Below, one piece after another: positions 1 through 10,576 of a DNA stretch of 64,000 bases. Below the pieces are notes generated by a model. It saw only the letters and a program-made list of their open reading frames with translations. It was not told where the DNA came from and ran no database searches. How positions within the stretch are numbered: the stretch's first letter is position 1; each line of letters starts with the position of its first letter. A program made the position numbers and the translations under genes. Source of the stretch: Heliorestis convoluta (lineage in GTDB: Bacteria; Bacillota; Desulfitobacteriia; Heliobacteriales; Heliobacteriaceae); the NCBI RefSeq assembly GCF_009649955.1, contig NZ_CP045875.1, forward strand, positions 2,696,501-2,760,500, written 5' to 3'.

Positions 1-776
1 GCTTTGGCTGCTTGGAGGCTCTCTAGCGTCTTTTCTGGAATGTTTTCTAAGAAAAATTGATTGTCTGATGGTCTAAAGAGGGGGTGAAACTGTCCCCCCT
101 TTATTTTTCCCAGTATTCCGAAGCCTTGTTGGCCTGTTCTATCGTTGCTATTGTTGCTATTGTTGATGACTTCCTTGAGCTCTGTGGCTTTAAATAGTAG
201 CATGTCTGTGCCTATTCTTTGATTGCTTTCGTTGATCATGATGGGGGCGCTTATGATGAGATAAGGGCCATCGGTAGGGTTAAGCCAGAAAGGCTCGCTT
301 ACCGAGGTTTTGCTTTTTTCATTCATTCGTTCCATGGTTTCGATCGTTTCTGGATCGACAGGGATGGCTTTGCCGACTTGAATGACGAGCTTTCCTTGCT
401 GATCTAGGCGACTGATGCCTAAGATCACACCATCACTCTGGTTCATGGCATCTTCTAGCTTGTCGTAGCTAAAGTCAACCAGCTCGTCGAGGGTCACTTC
501 TCTCTTGTTGTATCTTTCTAAGTAGTTACGGATCTGCGTACGACTGACTACTTGCTGTGCGATTTCTTTGCCTCGAATCAAGTATTGATCGGCTGCCATG
601 GCTCTGGCGCTGACATTGAAAAGAAGTTGTTGTTTTTCATAGTGCCAGAGATGCTGATAGAGGGGGTAGATGCTAACGAGGGAGATAAGAAGGCTTATGA
701 AAAAAATGCCAATGGCCACGTAGGCCACTAGCTTCTTTTGCAAATTTCCTGTACCATTTTTTGATGTTGATGGCAT
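1..776 (-). CDS. Membrane sensor protein, N-terminal part (cut by window edge)
   Basis: An open frame runs from an ATG at 776 off the left edge without a stop, about 258 codons. The product begins with a short basic stretch and one strong membrane segment at roughly residues 16-36 (core LVAYVAIGIFFISLLISLVS), followed by a long extracytoplasmic region, as in chemoreceptors, sensor kinases and membrane diguanylate cyclases. The output domain is outside the window, so the class cannot be told. The sensor part contains motifs such as GVILGISRLDQQGKLVIQVG and a later GPYLIISAPIM, the style of a Cache-type ligand-binding fold (inference). Given five chemoreceptors nearby, a sixth is possible. Confidence 0.75.
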   Translation of the reverse strand, partial: MPSTSKNGTGNLQKKLVAYVAIGIFFISLLISLVSIYPLYQHLWHYEKQQLLFNVSARAMAADQYLIRGKEIAQQVVSRTQIRNYLERYNKREVTLDELVDFSYDKLEDAMNQSDGVILGISRLDQQGKLVIQVGKAIPVDPETIETMERMNEKSKTSVSEPFWLNPTDGPYLIISAPIMINESNQRIGTDMLLFKATELKEVINNSNNSNDRTGQQGFGILGKIKGGQFHPLFRPSDNQFFLENIPEKTLESLQAAK

Positions 777-883
777 GACGCTCACCCACTTTGTCTTTCC
801 ATCTTTTCATTTTCTGTCTTGCTGTCTCACTTTCTATTGGTGCATTTCCGAGTTCCCTATGTATATATAAACTTCTATGGAAA

Positions 884-932
884 AAGCCCGTACAGTGCTA
901 CAATGCTTTTCACTGTTCGGGCTGACTTGATG
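884..932 (-). terminator. Rho-independent terminator of copA
   Basis: Stem AGCCCG-T-ACAGTG pairs with CACTGT-T-CGGGCT around a 13-base loop. Read on the minus strand it is followed by a T run, and it lies about 80 bases past the copA stop. Confidence 0.8.
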
Positions 933-1014
933 GTTTTTTCTTAGTTCTTTCCTTTTTACGAAAGCTTCTACTAACATTATACACTATATCATGCTTGGAG
1001 TGGCAAAAGACCCC

Positions 1015-3603
1015 CTACTCCACTGCCGTGGGTGTAAACATGCGTAATCGTAAGGTATTCAAAACAACAGAGACGGAGCTAAAGGCCATGGCGGCGGCGG
1101 CGAGCATGGGGTTGAGAATAATGCCGAAGAAGGGGTAGAGCACGCCGGCGGCAACGGGGATGAGGGCAACGTTGTAGGCAAAGGCCCAGAATAGGTTCTG
1201 CCAAATCATAGACATGGTTGCTTTGGAAAGTTCAATGGCGGAAGGGACACCTTGCAGGTCGCCGGAAATTAAGGTGATGTCGGAAGCTTCAATGGCTACG
1301 TCTGTGCCTGTGCCGATGGCAATGCCTACGTTGGCTTGGGCGAGGGCTGGTGCGTCATTGATGCCGTCACCGACCATGGCCACGACTTTTCCTTCTTCTT
1401 GTAGCCTTTTTACTTCTTGTGCTTTGTGCTCAGGCAGCACTTCCGCTCGTACGGTGGTTATGCCTACTTGCCGAGCAATGGCTTGGGCTGTTTTTTCATT
1501 ATCCCCTGTTAGCATGATCACTTCTATGCCAAGGCTTTGTATGCGGGCGATGGCTTTTTGAGACGTCTTTTTGATTGTATCGGCCACAGCGATGAGACCG
1601 ACAAGCTTGTGATCAATGGCGATGAACATCGGGGTTTTGCCTGCTTCGGCCAATTCGTTGGCTTGTGTGAGAAAAGCTGTCCCTACTTCCTGAGACTTTA
1701 CCTCTGAGGACTTTACCTCTGAAGACTTTGTCTGTGAAGGCTTGACCTCTAGAAGATCTACATCAGAAAAACCTTCTACCCCTTGCTCACGCATAAGCTT
1801 TAGATTGCCGATTAGGATAGACTTGCCTTCGATGGTCGCTTGTAAGCCATGACCGGGAATGGCTTGAAAATCTTTTGGCTCTAGCAAGGAAAGCTTTTTT
1901 TCTTGTGCTGCTTGCACAATGGCTTCCCCGAGGGGGTGCTCTGATGCCTGCTCCACCGAAGCGACCCAGGTAAGCACTTTTTCTTCATCGTAACCGGGGG
2001 CCACGATAAGGTCTGTTAGCGATGGCTTGCCGACTGTAATGGTGCCTGTTTTATCAAGAACGATGGTATTGAGCCTGCGTGAACTCTCTAGCGCTTCGGC
2101 ACCTCGAATGAGCAGGCCATTTTCAGCGCCTTTGCCAATGCCAACCATGATGGCCGTCGGCGTGGCCAGTCCTAAAGCGCAAGGGCAAGCAATAATTAAA
2201 ACAGCGATAAAAATGGTTAAGGCAAAAATCAGGGACGGTTCTGGGCCAAAAAGCCACCACAAAGAGCTGCTTACAATGGCAATGGTGATCACTGCGGGTA
2301 CAAAGTAAGCAGCCACGAGATCGACCATGTTCTGAATCGGCGCTTTCGAACCTTGCGCGTCTTCGACCATCTTGACGATCTGGGCTAGCATGGAATCTTT
2401 GCCCACGCGCGTCGCTTTATATTGGAAGCTTCCCGTTTTGTTAATGGTTGCTCCGATAACGGTGTCTTTTTCTTTTTTCTCTACGGGCATGCTTTCTCCG
2501 GTGAGCATGGATTCATCGACGGTAGAGTGCCCGCTAATAACAACGCCGTCTACTGGAATTTTTTCGCCGGGGCGGACGAGAATGATGTCGCCGGGGAGGA
2601 CTTCTTCAATCGGTCTATCCATGATCTGGCCATCTTCTCGAAGGATGCGCGCTCTTTTGGCTTGCATGCCTAAGATTTTTTTGATCGCTTCTGATGTTTT
2701 CCCTTTGGCTCTCATTTCTAGCAGCCTTCCTAAGAGGATCAAGGTGGTGATGACGGTGGCTACATCATAGTAAAGCTGGTAGGGAAAGCCAAGGTTGGTT
2801 AAAAAAGTAGGTGCAATGGTCATGGCAGCGCTATAGGCCCAGGCGGTTGTTGTGCCAATGACAACCAAGACATTCATATCGCTGGTGCCATGGGACAAGG
2901 CTTTATAAGCGCCTCGATAAAAGCGCCAACCGGATAGAAACTGCACCGGTGTTGTGAGGGCTAGCAAGGTTAACGGAGATGTTAAAAAGCGAGGCACCCA
3001 TTCTCCCCAGCCGGGCATCATATGAGGCAAGCTACCGATGAGTACGATGATGGTTAAGATAGCAGCGCGGATAAAGTCTTTCATTAAATCATTGAATTCT
3101 TGCTCTTTGCGCTCTTCTTCTCGGTTTGTTGCATCTTCTCGCTCTTCTAAGAAAACTTCATAGCCTAGATCGTTAATCTTTCGCTTGATCTGCCCAAAGC
3201 CGATGGTTTCGCTTTCGTACTGGATCGTTGCTTTTTCTGTAGCCAAGTTGACTTGTACTTCTACGATGCCTTCTAGCTTAGCTAAGCCTTTTTCCAATCT
3301 CCTTACGCAGGCCGCACAAGTCATGCCTTGCACAGGCACAGTAATGCTTTCTACGTGCGCTTTTTCTACTTCAAAGCCGAGGCGCTCAATTCTTTCTACG
3401 ATTTGCCTTGCGTCGATGCCATCGGAATTATAGTAGATATGGGCTTTTTCTACGGCTAAATTAACGTTGGCATTAATAATCCCACTTTGCTTTTTGAGAA
3501 CTCGTTCAATACGAGCAACGCAGGCAGCGCAGGTCATGCCTCTTACTTTGAGGACTAGGCTCTGTAACGGGGAGTCTATGCTTTCCTTTTTACTATCTTT
3601 CAT
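1015..3603 (-). CDS. copA: Copper-exporting P1B-type ATPase CopA
   Basis: An 862-residue heavy-metal P-type ATPase that would export Cu(I) across the cytoplasmic membrane at the cost of ATP. Two N-terminal HMA domains each carry GMTCAAC (cysteines 25/28 and 97/100). Eight membrane segments follow, with the CPC transport motif in [13 protein letters not shown], the phosphorylation site DKTGT, the SEHPLG nucleotide-binding motif and [10 protein letters not shown]. Length and order are standard for CopA. A Ser/Lys/Glu-rich insert in the ATP-binding domain ([20 protein letters not shown]) is encoded by short direct repeats at about 1680-1740. The ATG has GAGGT about 9 bases upstream. No copZ or csoR adjoins; a short inverted repeat at 3671-3682 (ACACAGTTGTGT) upstream is at best a weak operator candidate. 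Family assignment is firm. Confidence 0.96.
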   Translation of the reverse strand: MKDSKKESIDSPLQSLVLKVRGMTCAACVARIERVLKKQSGIINANVNLAVEKAHIYYNSDGIDARQIVERIERLGFEVEKAHVESITVPVQGMTCAACVRRLEKGLAKLEGIVEVQVNLATEKATIQYESETIGFGQIKRKINDLGYEVFLEEREDATNREEERKEQEFNDLMKDFIRAAILTIIVLIGSLPHMMPGWGEWVPRFLTSPLTLLALTTPVQFLSGWRFYRGAYKALSHGTSDMNVLVVIGTTTAWAYSAAMTIAPTFLTNLGFPYQLYYDVATVITTLILLGRLLEMRAKGKTSEAIKKILGMQAKRARILREDGQIMDRPIEEVLPGDIILVRPGEKIPVDGVVISGHSTVDESMLTGESMPVEKKEKDTVIGATINKTGSFQYKATRVGKDSMLAQIVKMVEDAQGSKAPIQNMVDLVAAYFVPAVITIAIVSSSLWWLFGPEPSLIFALTIFIAVLIIACPCALGLATPTAIMVGIGKGAENGLLIRGAEALESSRRLNTIVLDKTGTITVGKPSLTDLIVAPGYDEEKVLTWVASVEQASEHPLGEAIVQAAQEKKLSLLEPKDFQAIPGHGLQATIEGKSILIGNLKLMREQGVEGFSDVDLLEVKPSQTKSSEVKSSEVKSQEVGTAFLTQANELAEAGKTPMFIAIDHKLVGLIAVADTIKKTSQKAIARIQSLGIEVIMLTGDNEKTAQAIARQVGITTVRAEVLPEHKAQEVKRLQEEGKVVAMVGDGINDAPALAQANVGIAIGTGTDVAIEASDITLISGDLQGVPSAIELSKATMSMIWQNLFWAFAYNVALIPVAAGVLYPFFGIILNPMLAAAAMAFSSVSVVLNTLRLRMFTPTAVE

Positions 3604-3740
3604 TAGGTTCTACCTCATTTCTCCGGGAACCTTTAGGCTTTTTGGCGCTTCAATGCATCCGTCTTTCAGTACACAGTTGTGTCATAACCCTGATATCGAA
3701 AGATTGCGCTGGCTATCTTTGCTCATTTAATGAAACTCAA

Positions 3741-3935
3741 CTTTCCCTGATTACGTTGGGGGTACTTCATAGAGGGGCCAGGTCACAACAAGCAAAATAT
3801 ATCTGGGTCAGGCCTTATTCCTTCCTGGAGAGAGGACTTCAGACCTCAGCCATCGGCAGCTACGCTGCCGCTCATGGCGTGGGATGAGTCCGTTCGGAAG
3901 GAATGAATAAGGCCTGACCCCACCACAAAATAACC
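3741..3935 (+). repeat. Composite repeat, copy 1 (B hairpin only)
   Basis: Shares its left flank with copy 2 (ATTACGTTGGGGGTACTTCA and GAGGGGCCAGGTCA) but then jumps straight to CAACAAGCAAAATATATC and the B hairpin at 3805-3921. The A hairpin and linker are missing, as if deleted between two GTCA repeats. Outer B stem: GGGTCAGGCCTTATTC with GAATAAGGCCTGACCC. The rest of the 3604-3964 gap should hold the copA promoter; I see no clear -35/-10 pair. Confidence 0.85.
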
Positions 3936-3964
3936 GTGACAAACTAAACGTCCCTTTGCCGCTC

Positions 3965-5971
3965 TTACACCTTATAGCCGGCCAAAACTTTATCTAATTC
4001 CTCCGATGTCGATACAAGAAAAGCTGCAGAGTTGGTAATTTCCGTCATGGCAGCTGCTTGCTCTTCTGTCACGGCTGCAATGTTTTCAGCATTACCTACT
4101 GTGCGCTTAGAAGACTGTCGTACTGCTTCCACTTGGTTAACCAGATCATCCCAGCGACTCGCTAAAAGTTGGTTCTTTTCCGTGATTGTCATAATACGCC
4201 CTACCACTTCTTGGCTAGAAGCATCAATCTGATCGAAAACTTCTTCGACAGTGCCAAAAGATTGGAGGCCTGCTTTGATATCTTCATTATATTTGCTTCT
4301 TTTCTCTACAATATTGCCAATCTCACCTTGAATATCTTTAACAATTTTACTAATTTCTTCTGTCGATCCTACGGAGTCTTCGGCCAGTTTGCGCACTTCT
4401 TCAGCCACAACGGCAAAGCCTCTTCCTGATTCGCCAGCTCGTGCGGCTTCGATGGCTGCGTTGAGTGCCAAGAGATTGGTTTGGGCAGCAATTTGACTGA
4501 TCATAATTAAAATATCTTCAATCTGTTTTGATTTGGCGGCGAGGCGATCGATGATCTGGTTATTAGTCTCATTGTTATTGTCAATTTGCTGAATTTTATC
4601 ATTGGCATCGGCTAAGACGGTGCGGCCTTTTTTGACGATAGCGTTGGCTTTGGCGGTAGAGCTGTTTGTCTCTTCTGCAATTTGAGCCACTTGACTTACA
4701 AAAGAAGCCATTTCATTGATTTGTCCGTTCATTTCTTTCAGCTTCTGATCTGATTCTTGTGCATCCATAGATACTTGCTGCGTTTCTTCGGCCACTTGCT
4801 GGTTGGCCATAGATACTTCTTCCGTAATCTTCTGCATATTGTGAGAAGCCTCGTTGTACTCCTCTGTAGCCGCTTTTACTTTTTGCAATGTCTTTTGTAA
4901 TGTCTCGATCATCGCGTTCGTTGAATGAGCCAAGCTGCCAATCTCATCGTTGCTTTTGAATTGCAAACGTTTTGTTAAGTCACCATCACCTTCACGAATC
5001 GCTTGCAGGGCCTCATTCAATTGATGTAGCGGTTTCATTTGCTGATTGACGATAAAAAAGAGTGACAAACCACCGAGCAGCAAGCCCGCCAGTGCCGCTA
5101 TGATCGTGGTATTCCGAATATAGGTTAAGATATCATTCGAGTAAGCAATTACCAGTGTCTTTCCATCTTGCAAGGGCGCCTGATAAAAGGTCGCTTTAAT
5201 CCCCAGATAATGACCAGAAAGGAAGGCAATATCGGTTCCTTCATAAAAAGTGGCTTTTCCTTGGTCAAAGAGATCGAAGGACGACGCTTCCCCTTTTGTA
5301 GCTACTAAAAATGTACCATCTTGATCAAGAAGGCCGGCAAAGAGGACTTCTCCTGTAAGATCTTTTTGCAGTTGTTCCAACAAAAAGTCGACGCCAATGG
5401 CCTCTTCTAAGGCTTCTAGCAATAGACCATTGCGACCGACTTGCACAATCCGCTCATCGGACCAACCGGTGACACCCACGTATTTGTACAGATCCGGTGT
5501 AATATCTCGGATCATCGCAGGCTGGCTTACTTGATCTCGCAGGCCTGTGATCAGATCCATAAACTCATAGGCTTGCCCCTTCGGATCTGCACCAAAGTCA
5601 AAATCGATGTCCGGCCCTACATTGGTTAAAATATTGACGCCACTTCCATCGGTAATCCAAAACTCATCAATGCCGGCTCGTTCCGCGAGTTGCACCAGTT
5701 CGTTATGGTTGGTGCCTTTCTCTACGAGCAAAGATAGCAAGGCAGCCTGACCAAGCATTTCTCGCTCCATCACTTCTTCCGCTGTCTGACGGGCCGTCAT
5801 GGCATTTTCAAAAGAGAGACGCACTGTCTCCGTAAAAACGATGCCTTGTTGCTGCTTGCTCTTCACCGTTTGATTGTAGATAAACAAAGACATCCCTACC
5901 ATAATCAAGGCAAAGAGAACCAGCACAGGCACCATAATTTTTATTTGCAACGAGTTCGTAGTTTTATCCAT
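3965..5971 (-). CDS. Methyl-accepting chemotaxis protein
   Basis: A membrane chemoreceptor (669 residues from the chosen start) that would signal ligand binding to CheA/CheW. N-terminal membrane segment ([20 protein letters not shown]), an extracytoplasmic sensor of about 250 residues, a second membrane segment near residue 295 ([19 protein letters not shown]), a HAMP linker ([20 protein letters not shown]), then the coiled-coil signalling domain with hairpin tip [20 protein letters not shown]. No C-terminal CheR-docking pentapeptide. An ATG 48 bases further upstream is in frame, but AAAGGGGG sits 8 bases before the MDKTTN start used here. It begins 57 bases after the MutS-like gene on the same strand, so the two may be cotranscribed. 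Ligand unknown. Confidence 0.93.
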   Translation of the reverse strand: MDKTTNSLQIKIMVPVLVLFALIMVGMSLFIYNQTVKSKQQQGIVFTETVRLSFENAMTARQTAEEVMEREMLGQAALLSLLVEKGTNHNELVQLAERAGIDEFWITDGSGVNILTNVGPDIDFDFGADPKGQAYEFMDLITGLRDQVSQPAMIRDITPDLYKYVGVTGWSDERIVQVGRNGLLLEALEEAIGVDFLLEQLQKDLTGEVLFAGLLDQDGTFLVATKGEASSFDLFDQGKATFYEGTDIAFLSGHYLGIKATFYQAPLQDGKTLVIAYSNDILTYIRNTTIIAALAGLLLGGLSLFFIVNQQMKPLHQLNEALQAIREGDGDLTKRLQFKSNDEIGSLAHSTNAMIETLQKTLQKVKAATEEYNEASHNMQKITEEVSMANQQVAEETQQVSMDAQESDQKLKEMNGQINEMASFVSQVAQIAEETNSSTAKANAIVKKGRTVLADANDKIQQIDNNNETNNQIIDRLAAKSKQIEDILIMISQIAAQTNLLALNAAIEAARAGESGRGFAVVAEEVRKLAEDSVGSTEEISKIVKDIQGEIGNIVEKRSKYNEDIKAGLQSFGTVEEVFDQIDASSQEVVGRIMTITEKNQLLASRWDDLVNQVEAVRQSSKRTVGNAENIAAVTEEQAAAMTEITNSAAFLVSTSEELDKVLAGYKV

Positions 5972-6027
5972 TTTTCGTCCCCCTTTTGACTCCTCCAGGT
6001 TCTGTGCAACAAAAAGCAACGAAAAGA

Positions 6028-7989
6028 CTACTCCAAGCCGACCATTTTCATCAAGGCCATGGCATTGGTAGTCGTCGACACGCCTTCTCGTAAACGATAG
6101 TCAAAGTGTAGTTGATTCTCGATGATGCGATCGGTAAAGTGATAGTTTTTGATCAAGCCTTCCTTCTCTTCGGCCAGTGCGCTCAGCTCTAAATCGTGTG
6201 TTGTGACCAGGCCGATGGTATTGTCTTTGCTTAGACGCGTTATTACTTTTTTCGCACCGGCGATGCGATCTTTGGAGTTGGTGCCACGGAAGATTTCATC
6301 GATCAAAAAAAGAAGGGGCCTATCTTGTTGTGAAGCATCGACAATGGCTTTGATTCGCTTGAGTTCAGCATAGAAAGTGGAAGTATGGTTTTCTAGATCG
6401 TCTTGTATGCGCATGCTTGTATAGATATGCATGGGCGAACACGTAAGGGCGCGAGCACAAACGGGTGCACCTGTGTAGGCTAGGACCAGATTAATCCCGA
6501 TGGTCCGCAAAAAGGTGCTTTTGCCGGACATGTTGGACCCTGTTATGATCCAGGTCTGATTGTGGGCAAAGATAGCATTATTACATACACGTGTCTTATT
6601 GCCAAGTAAGGGGTGGCCCAGTTCTTCTGCTTCTATGCGTAGCCTTTGCTCTGTCTCTACGACTTGTGGGTAGGCCCAGTCGGGGTGATCGTGGGCTAAA
6701 ATAGCCAGACTGGAAAGCACTTCGAACTGGGAAATCGAATCAAGCCAACTTTGCAAGGCTGTACCGTTTTTTTCTTTCCATTGTTCTAGTCGTTGAAGGA
6801 CATGAAGATCCCAGAAGAGCAAGTTGTTCAGTATAAAATGAAGTACTGGCGAGTGACGGAAGTAAGACCATTCTACGATTTGGGACAGCTTTTTGAGTTG
6901 TTCTGCTGCACCTTCTTGATGGTGTTGAATCGGTTCGCTCATCGCTTTTAGCAAAGGCGCTTGGAAAGATTGTTCTTCTACTTTGCGTAGCAAGGCGGCG
7001 TAGCGTTGTAGCTCTTCAACGGCTCCTTCTGTGAGATTGTAGGCGCTATTTGTGCCTCTACCGGTTAGGGCGACGTAGATAATTTGTAGAAGAAGTAGTA
7101 TGGTGGGGATGGTAGAAGATAGAATTTGAAAGTTGGCGAGAATGAAGGTAGATAGGGTGAGGAGCGGTAGCACGATAATGAGAAGTTTTTGTGCTTTCCC
7201 TAGCTTGATCCGTGGACTTTCTAGCCAAGCAATAATTTTTTGGGGATCTTTTATTGTTTGCCTTTCTTGATCTTGCTGTTGCTCTGTCTTTGGTTGACCT
7301 TCTAAGCCCGCGATCTGAAACTGTTGCCGCCAGTCTAACAAGTTGGCCAGTTCCTGCACAGCTTGTTGTCTCTCTTCTAAGGTTCGGAGTAGTTCTTGCT
7401 TTGCCGATGCTTTTGCGGTTGCCGGCCTTTCTTCAGGCGTCATTGCTCCTGATAGTAGCTGGGCTAGTTTTTTTTCGCCTTCATAGGTTGTTGTTGCGTT
7501 AATATGTTGGAATAAGGAACCTCGACCGAAGATATTGAGGTCCCCCGCATAGGGATGTTCTTCTTCTAGATAGGCTGTGCCGTCTTTGGGAAAATGGTAC
7601 CACTGGTCCTGAAGCCTTTGTATCGCTTGCTTGTTAAGCTGAACCATCTGTTTATAAAAAAGCATGCTTTTTTCTGTTTCACCATGCTTGCGGATAAGAA
7701 CAAAAAAAGCGACGGCCACAAGAATGGCGCCACCGAAGGCGATAGGTTCATTATAGTAGTAACCATAGCCGAAGAGTGCGATGGTTGTGAAGGCTGCAAT
7801 GAGGCGTAGCGAGACGATACGATCGAACTTGCTTTTGGCTTCGTTGTACTTTTCTTGAAAGTCTTTTCTTCGTTCTTCATAGAGCGCCTTGATTGGATCT
7901 TTCGACTGCCTAGAACCATCTGTCTGAGGCTGGGCCTTGTAGTGTTTTTCCTTTTGAAAAGTCATAGTTTGGTTTATCACTCGTTTCAC
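6028..7989 (-). CDS. Membrane-anchored MutS-family ATPase
   Basis: 653 residues. The C-terminal third is a MutS-type ABC ATPase: Walker [14 protein letters not shown], Walker [18 protein letters not shown] and the downstream VTTHD motif. The N-terminal DNA mismatch-binding domain of MutS is absent. Two pairs of hydrophobic segments (about residues 57-98 and 275-315) predict a membrane protein, and the middle has lever/clamp-like helices. This matches the widespread but functionally unclear MutS-like membrane family, not MutS1 or MutS2. A role in mismatch repair should not be assumed. A chemoreceptor follows directly downstream. ATPase assignment is firm, cellular role unknown. Confidence 0.88.
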   Translation of the reverse strand: MKRVINQTMTFQKEKHYKAQPQTDGSRQSKDPIKALYEERRKDFQEKYNEAKSKFDRIVSLRLIAAFTTIALFGYGYYYNEPIAFGGAILVAVAFFVLIRKHGETEKSMLFYKQMVQLNKQAIQRLQDQWYHFPKDGTAYLEEEHPYAGDLNIFGRGSLFQHINATTTYEGEKKLAQLLSGAMTPEERPATAKASAKQELLRTLEERQQAVQELANLLDWRQQFQIAGLEGQPKTEQQQDQERQTIKDPQKIIAWLESPRIKLGKAQKLLIIVLPLLTLSTFILANFQILSSTIPTILLLLQIIYVALTGRGTNSAYNLTEGAVEELQRYAALLRKVEEQSFQAPLLKAMSEPIQHHQEGAAEQLKKLSQIVEWSYFRHSPVLHFILNNLLFWDLHVLQRLEQWKEKNGTALQSWLDSISQFEVLSSLAILAHDHPDWAYPQVVETEQRLRIEAEELGHPLLGNKTRVCNNAIFAHNQTWIITGSNMSGKSTFLRTIGINLVLAYTGAPVCARALTCSPMHIYTSMRIQDDLENHTSTFYAELKRIKAIVDASQQDRPLLFLIDEIFRGTNSKDRIAGAKKVITRLSKDNTIGLVTTHDLELSALAEEKEGLIKNYHFTDRIIENQLHFDYRLREGVSTTTNAMALMKMVGLE

Positions 7990-8124
7990 GATACATTTTC
8001 TAGTGCTGGGAGATACATATTTTCCCTGACAAAGCAGCGCTTGTGTTTAGTAATACGACCACAGTTAAAGTTTTCCCTGCTTTTTCTTTCTTCATTTCTT
8101 TCTTCATAAGTGATGCAAAGCAAA

Positions 8125-8170
8125 AAACGCCAGCAGCTATGAATCTGTCATAACTACTGGCGTTTTTTTA
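8125..8170. terminator. Bidirectional terminator hairpin
   Basis: AAAAACGCCAG pairs with CTGGCGTTTTT across a 23-base loop and has T runs in both directions. It separates the small unknown gene at 8213 from the MutS-like gene's upstream region. Confidence 0.85.
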
Positions 8171-8212
8171 ACTATCGATAGGATGAGAGGTCTTCTCAGC
8201 CTTCCCTAAGAT

Positions 8213-8548
8213 TCAATGTACAGGAAAAAGAAAGCCTTTGAACGCAGGGCTATAGGTTAGATGAATTGTAGAGTCATGTACATGACCTTCTGAAAAAATG
8301 GAGGTCCTGACGATGCGCTTTCCTGCTGTTAATGAAATCTGAAGGTGTACAAATTTGTCGATTACCTCCTGCAAACCCTGGGGCGAGATCTCTTCTTCTT
8401 CCGAGTCGTCAACCTTTACGATAATACCGGGTGTTTCAGGTGTAAGATTATAAAGCGCATGCTGGAGCATTTCCTGGTCATCGGCGTCAAACAACTTGAT
8501 CGCTTCTAAGACCTGGCTCATTCTCGTTTCGTGCAAATCATTCATCAT
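8213..8548 (-). CDS. Hypothetical protein, acidic, 112 residues
   Basis: I do not recognise this protein. The start used is MMNDLHETR because AAGGAAG lies about 10 bases upstream; the frame stays open 17 codons further. The N-terminal half is helical and acidic with a DDSEEEE cluster, the C-terminal half looks beta-rich (KFVHLQISLTAGKRIVRTSI). No membrane segment, no cysteines. It sits alone between a terminator and aroF. Codon use resembles its neighbours, so a real gene is likely, but no function can be proposed. Confidence 0.65.
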   Translation of the reverse strand: MMNDLHETRMSQVLEAIKLFDADDQEMLQHALYNLTPETPGIIVKVDDSEEEEISPQGLQEVIDKFVHLQISLTAGKRIVRTSIFSEGHVHDSTIHLTYSPAFKGFLFPVH

Positions 8549-8682
8549 AATTGGCCAGCTTCCTTTTCTCATAATATTAAAGGCAAGATATCCAGCCATC
8601 TCTAGTTCGAAAACGAGACAAAAATCACTTTTTTCATTATAACAGGTCTAACAAGCTTCGATAAGACCTATAAATAATTCTT

Positions 8683-9702
8683 TTAGGAAATCTTGCGGTC
8701 CACGGCTTGGGCGAGGCGACGTAGGTCTGTTGTAAGGGTGGCGAATTGTTCGGGATCGAGTGATTGTGGTCCATCACAAAGGGCTTTGCATGGTTCGGGG
8801 TGAACTTCGATGAGTAAGCCATCGACGCCTGCAGCTACGGCGGCTTTGGCCATGGAGCTAACAAGTTTGGCGCTGCCTGTTGCGTGGCTGGGGTCTACGA
8901 TAATGGGCAAGTGAGACAAGTCTTTAATCAGTGGAATGGCACTTAGGTCAAGGGTATTGCGTGTGTAGGTCTCGAAGGTACGGATGCCTCGTTCACAAAG
9001 AATAACTTGTTCATTGCCTTCAGACATGATATATTCGGCTGCCATTAGCCACTCTTCTATGGTTGCTGATAGACCTCGCTTTAAGATAACAGGCTTGCGT
9101 ACTTTGCCGACAGCTTGTAAGAGACGGAAGTTTTGCATATTGCGTGTACCGATTTGCACCATATCGACATAGCGACAAGCGAGATCGAGGCTCGGCTGAT
9201 CGATGACTTCTGTAACGGTGGCCAAGCCATATTCGTGACCGGCTTGCTGTAATATTTCTAAGCCCTTTTCTTCCATGCCCTGAAAGGCGTAAGGCGATGT
9301 TCGAGGCTTGTAGGCGCCACCGCGCAAGACTTGACCGCCTGCTGCTTTGATCTTTTCTGCGGCCGTCATGACTTGGTTTATACTTTCAACTGCACAGGGT
9401 CCTGCGATAATGGCCAGATGTTCACCACCGAATTTTGCATCTTTTACTTCTATAATCGTTGGCATTTCTTTGGCTTCTCGGCTGACCAGCTTGAAAGGCT
9501 TCATAATAGGCACTACTTTTTCAACGGCTGACAAAGCTTCTAGACCAAGAGAAGCAATGACTTGTCTTTCATCGCCTACGGCGCCAATAACAATGCGGTT
9601 GACACCGCGAATAAGATGTCCTGATAAACCACCATCTTTTAATCTTTTTTCTACCGCTAAGATTTCTTCTTCTGTTGCATTAAGCTTCATAACCACAATC
9701 AT
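8683..9702 (-). CDS. aroF: 3-deoxy-7-phosphoheptulonate (DAHP) synthase, type I-beta
   Basis: Catalyses the first step of aromatic amino-acid synthesis, condensing phosphoenolpyruvate and erythrose 4-phosphate. About 339 residues: an N-terminal ferredoxin-like regulatory domain (first ~70 residues, MIVVMKLNATEEEILAVEKR) and a TIM-barrel KDO8P/DAHP synthase domain with GPCAVES, RGGAYKPRTSPYAFQG, the CERGIRTFE metal/substrate segment and DPSHATGS. The start chosen has GGGAGGT 8 bases upstream; a further ATG 24 bases earlier overlaps this site. Expression should be controlled by the two T-box leaders immediately upstream, i.e. by tRNA charging. No other aro gene adjoins. Confidence 0.95.
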   Translation of the reverse strand: MIVVMKLNATEEEILAVEKRLKDGGLSGHLIRGVNRIVIGAVGDERQVIASLGLEALSAVEKVVPIMKPFKLVSREAKEMPTIIEVKDAKFGGEHLAIIAGPCAVESINQVMTAAEKIKAAGGQVLRGGAYKPRTSPYAFQGMEEKGLEILQQAGHEYGLATVTEVIDQPSLDLACRYVDMVQIGTRNMQNFRLLQAVGKVRKPVILKRGLSATIEEWLMAAEYIMSEGNEQVILCERGIRTFETYTRNTLDLSAIPLIKDLSHLPIIVDPSHATGSAKLVSSMAKAAVAAGVDGLLIEVHPEPCKALCDGPQSLDPEQFATLTTDLRRLAQAVDRKIS

Positions 9703-9771
9703 TTTGAAAAACCTCCCATAATTCAATACATTCTTTCTTTACCGCTCTTGCTTTTTACCTATGAATCAGCT

Positions 9772-9799
9772 ATGCCCAGTTGGGCACAACCAACGATGA
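9772..9799 (+). repeat. Short palindromic repeat (TGCCC-n-GGGCACAACC family)
   Basis: TGCCCAGTTGGGCACAACC followed by GATGAA. The same 28-35 base unit recurs at 12327, 21478, 53068, 53323 and 53377, several times next to the large composite repeat. Here it lies in the aroF leader downstream of the T-boxes. Confidence 0.7.
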
Positions 9800-9871
9800 A
9801 ACGAGTTGCCAAGCGAATCGTACCTGTGCACTGCAAATGCCACCGTACCATTGCATACCACCATAGAATGA

Positions 9872-10080
9872 TCAAAAAAAGCCCACTTTCATCCCCTCTG
9901 CAGGGACGAAAGCAAGCTTCCGCGGTACCACCCTCATTGCCCCTGTCTTTTTACCACTAAAAGGTTCTTTACCCCTTTTTCCTCTGGGCAAAGTTTCCTT
10001 CCAAGGCGTAAAAATACCAAGGCCACTTCATTGCTAGAGTACTGGAACTTGCCAAGAGGACCTCCATCTCCTTGCCTCTG
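9872..10080 (-). promoter_or_regulatory. T-box leader 2 (proximal) of aroF
   Basis: On the minus strand the T-box core AGGGTGGTACCGCGGAAGC is followed by a GC-rich hairpin (GTCCCTGCAGAGGGGAT region) and TTTTTTT at about 9873-9880. That is the antiterminator/terminator pair of a T-box riboswitch, which reads uncharged tRNA. The stem I region is short and I could not assign a specifier codon; Trp, Tyr or Phe would be expected for DAHP synthase. Confidence 0.85.
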
Positions 10081-10093
10081 ATTGTTCTAAGAG

Positions 10094-10380
10094 ATCAAAA
10101 AAAGCTTTTCATCCCTACAGGGACGAAAAAGCTTTTGCTTATCGCGTTACCACCCTGGTTAATCCATAAAAGGATTCACCTCAATCAAAGAGCACGGGAA
10201 AAGAAGGTACCATTCCGATACTCCCTTCCTTGTAACGTCGGAAGATGACGGCATAACCTACTTGCCACCAAGGTGTGGGTTCAGTTAGCAGCTTCAGAGG
10301 GAACTTCAGCCAGTCATGCTTTGAAAGCGCTCTCAATCTATGACGCTTCCTCCCTGTAAAGCTGTTTCTTGCTTACTTTT
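10094..10380 (-). promoter_or_regulatory. T-box leader 1 (distal) of aroF
   Basis: A second complete T-box on the minus strand: long bulged stem I (CAGCTT/AAGCTG, GGGA/TCCC, GTCAT/ATGAC at about 10290-10380), T-box core AGGGTGGTAACGCG at 10145-10155, and terminator hairpin AAAAGCTTTTTCGTCCC...AGCTTTTTTT ending near 10098. The core differs from leader 2 (GGTAACGCG against GGTACCGCG). Specifier codon not assigned. Transcription would pass both leaders before reaching aroF. Confidence 0.88.
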
Positions 10381-10576
10381 CTCTTTCATTGCTTTTATCA
10401 TTTTGAAGTTATATCCAATTTAGCATAGTCTCTAGCAAAATTCAAGAAAAAATCACGATGATTTGCAGGAAATTTTCCCTGTCATCAGGAAAATGATCTA
10501 TGTCCCAAAAGGATCAATTTGCTTGTTACTTTTTTCTGTTTTGAAAGCAGAAGTAGAAAAACTGGAGGTGCTGCTG

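Noticed and set aside
3671-3682. ACACAGTTGTGT as a copper-responsive operator for copA
   Set aside because: Short palindrome without the CsoR or CopY consensus; too weak to annotate.
6028-7989. MutS1 or MutS2 mismatch repair protein
   Set aside because: No mismatch-recognition domain and no Smr domain; two hydrophobic hairpins instead.
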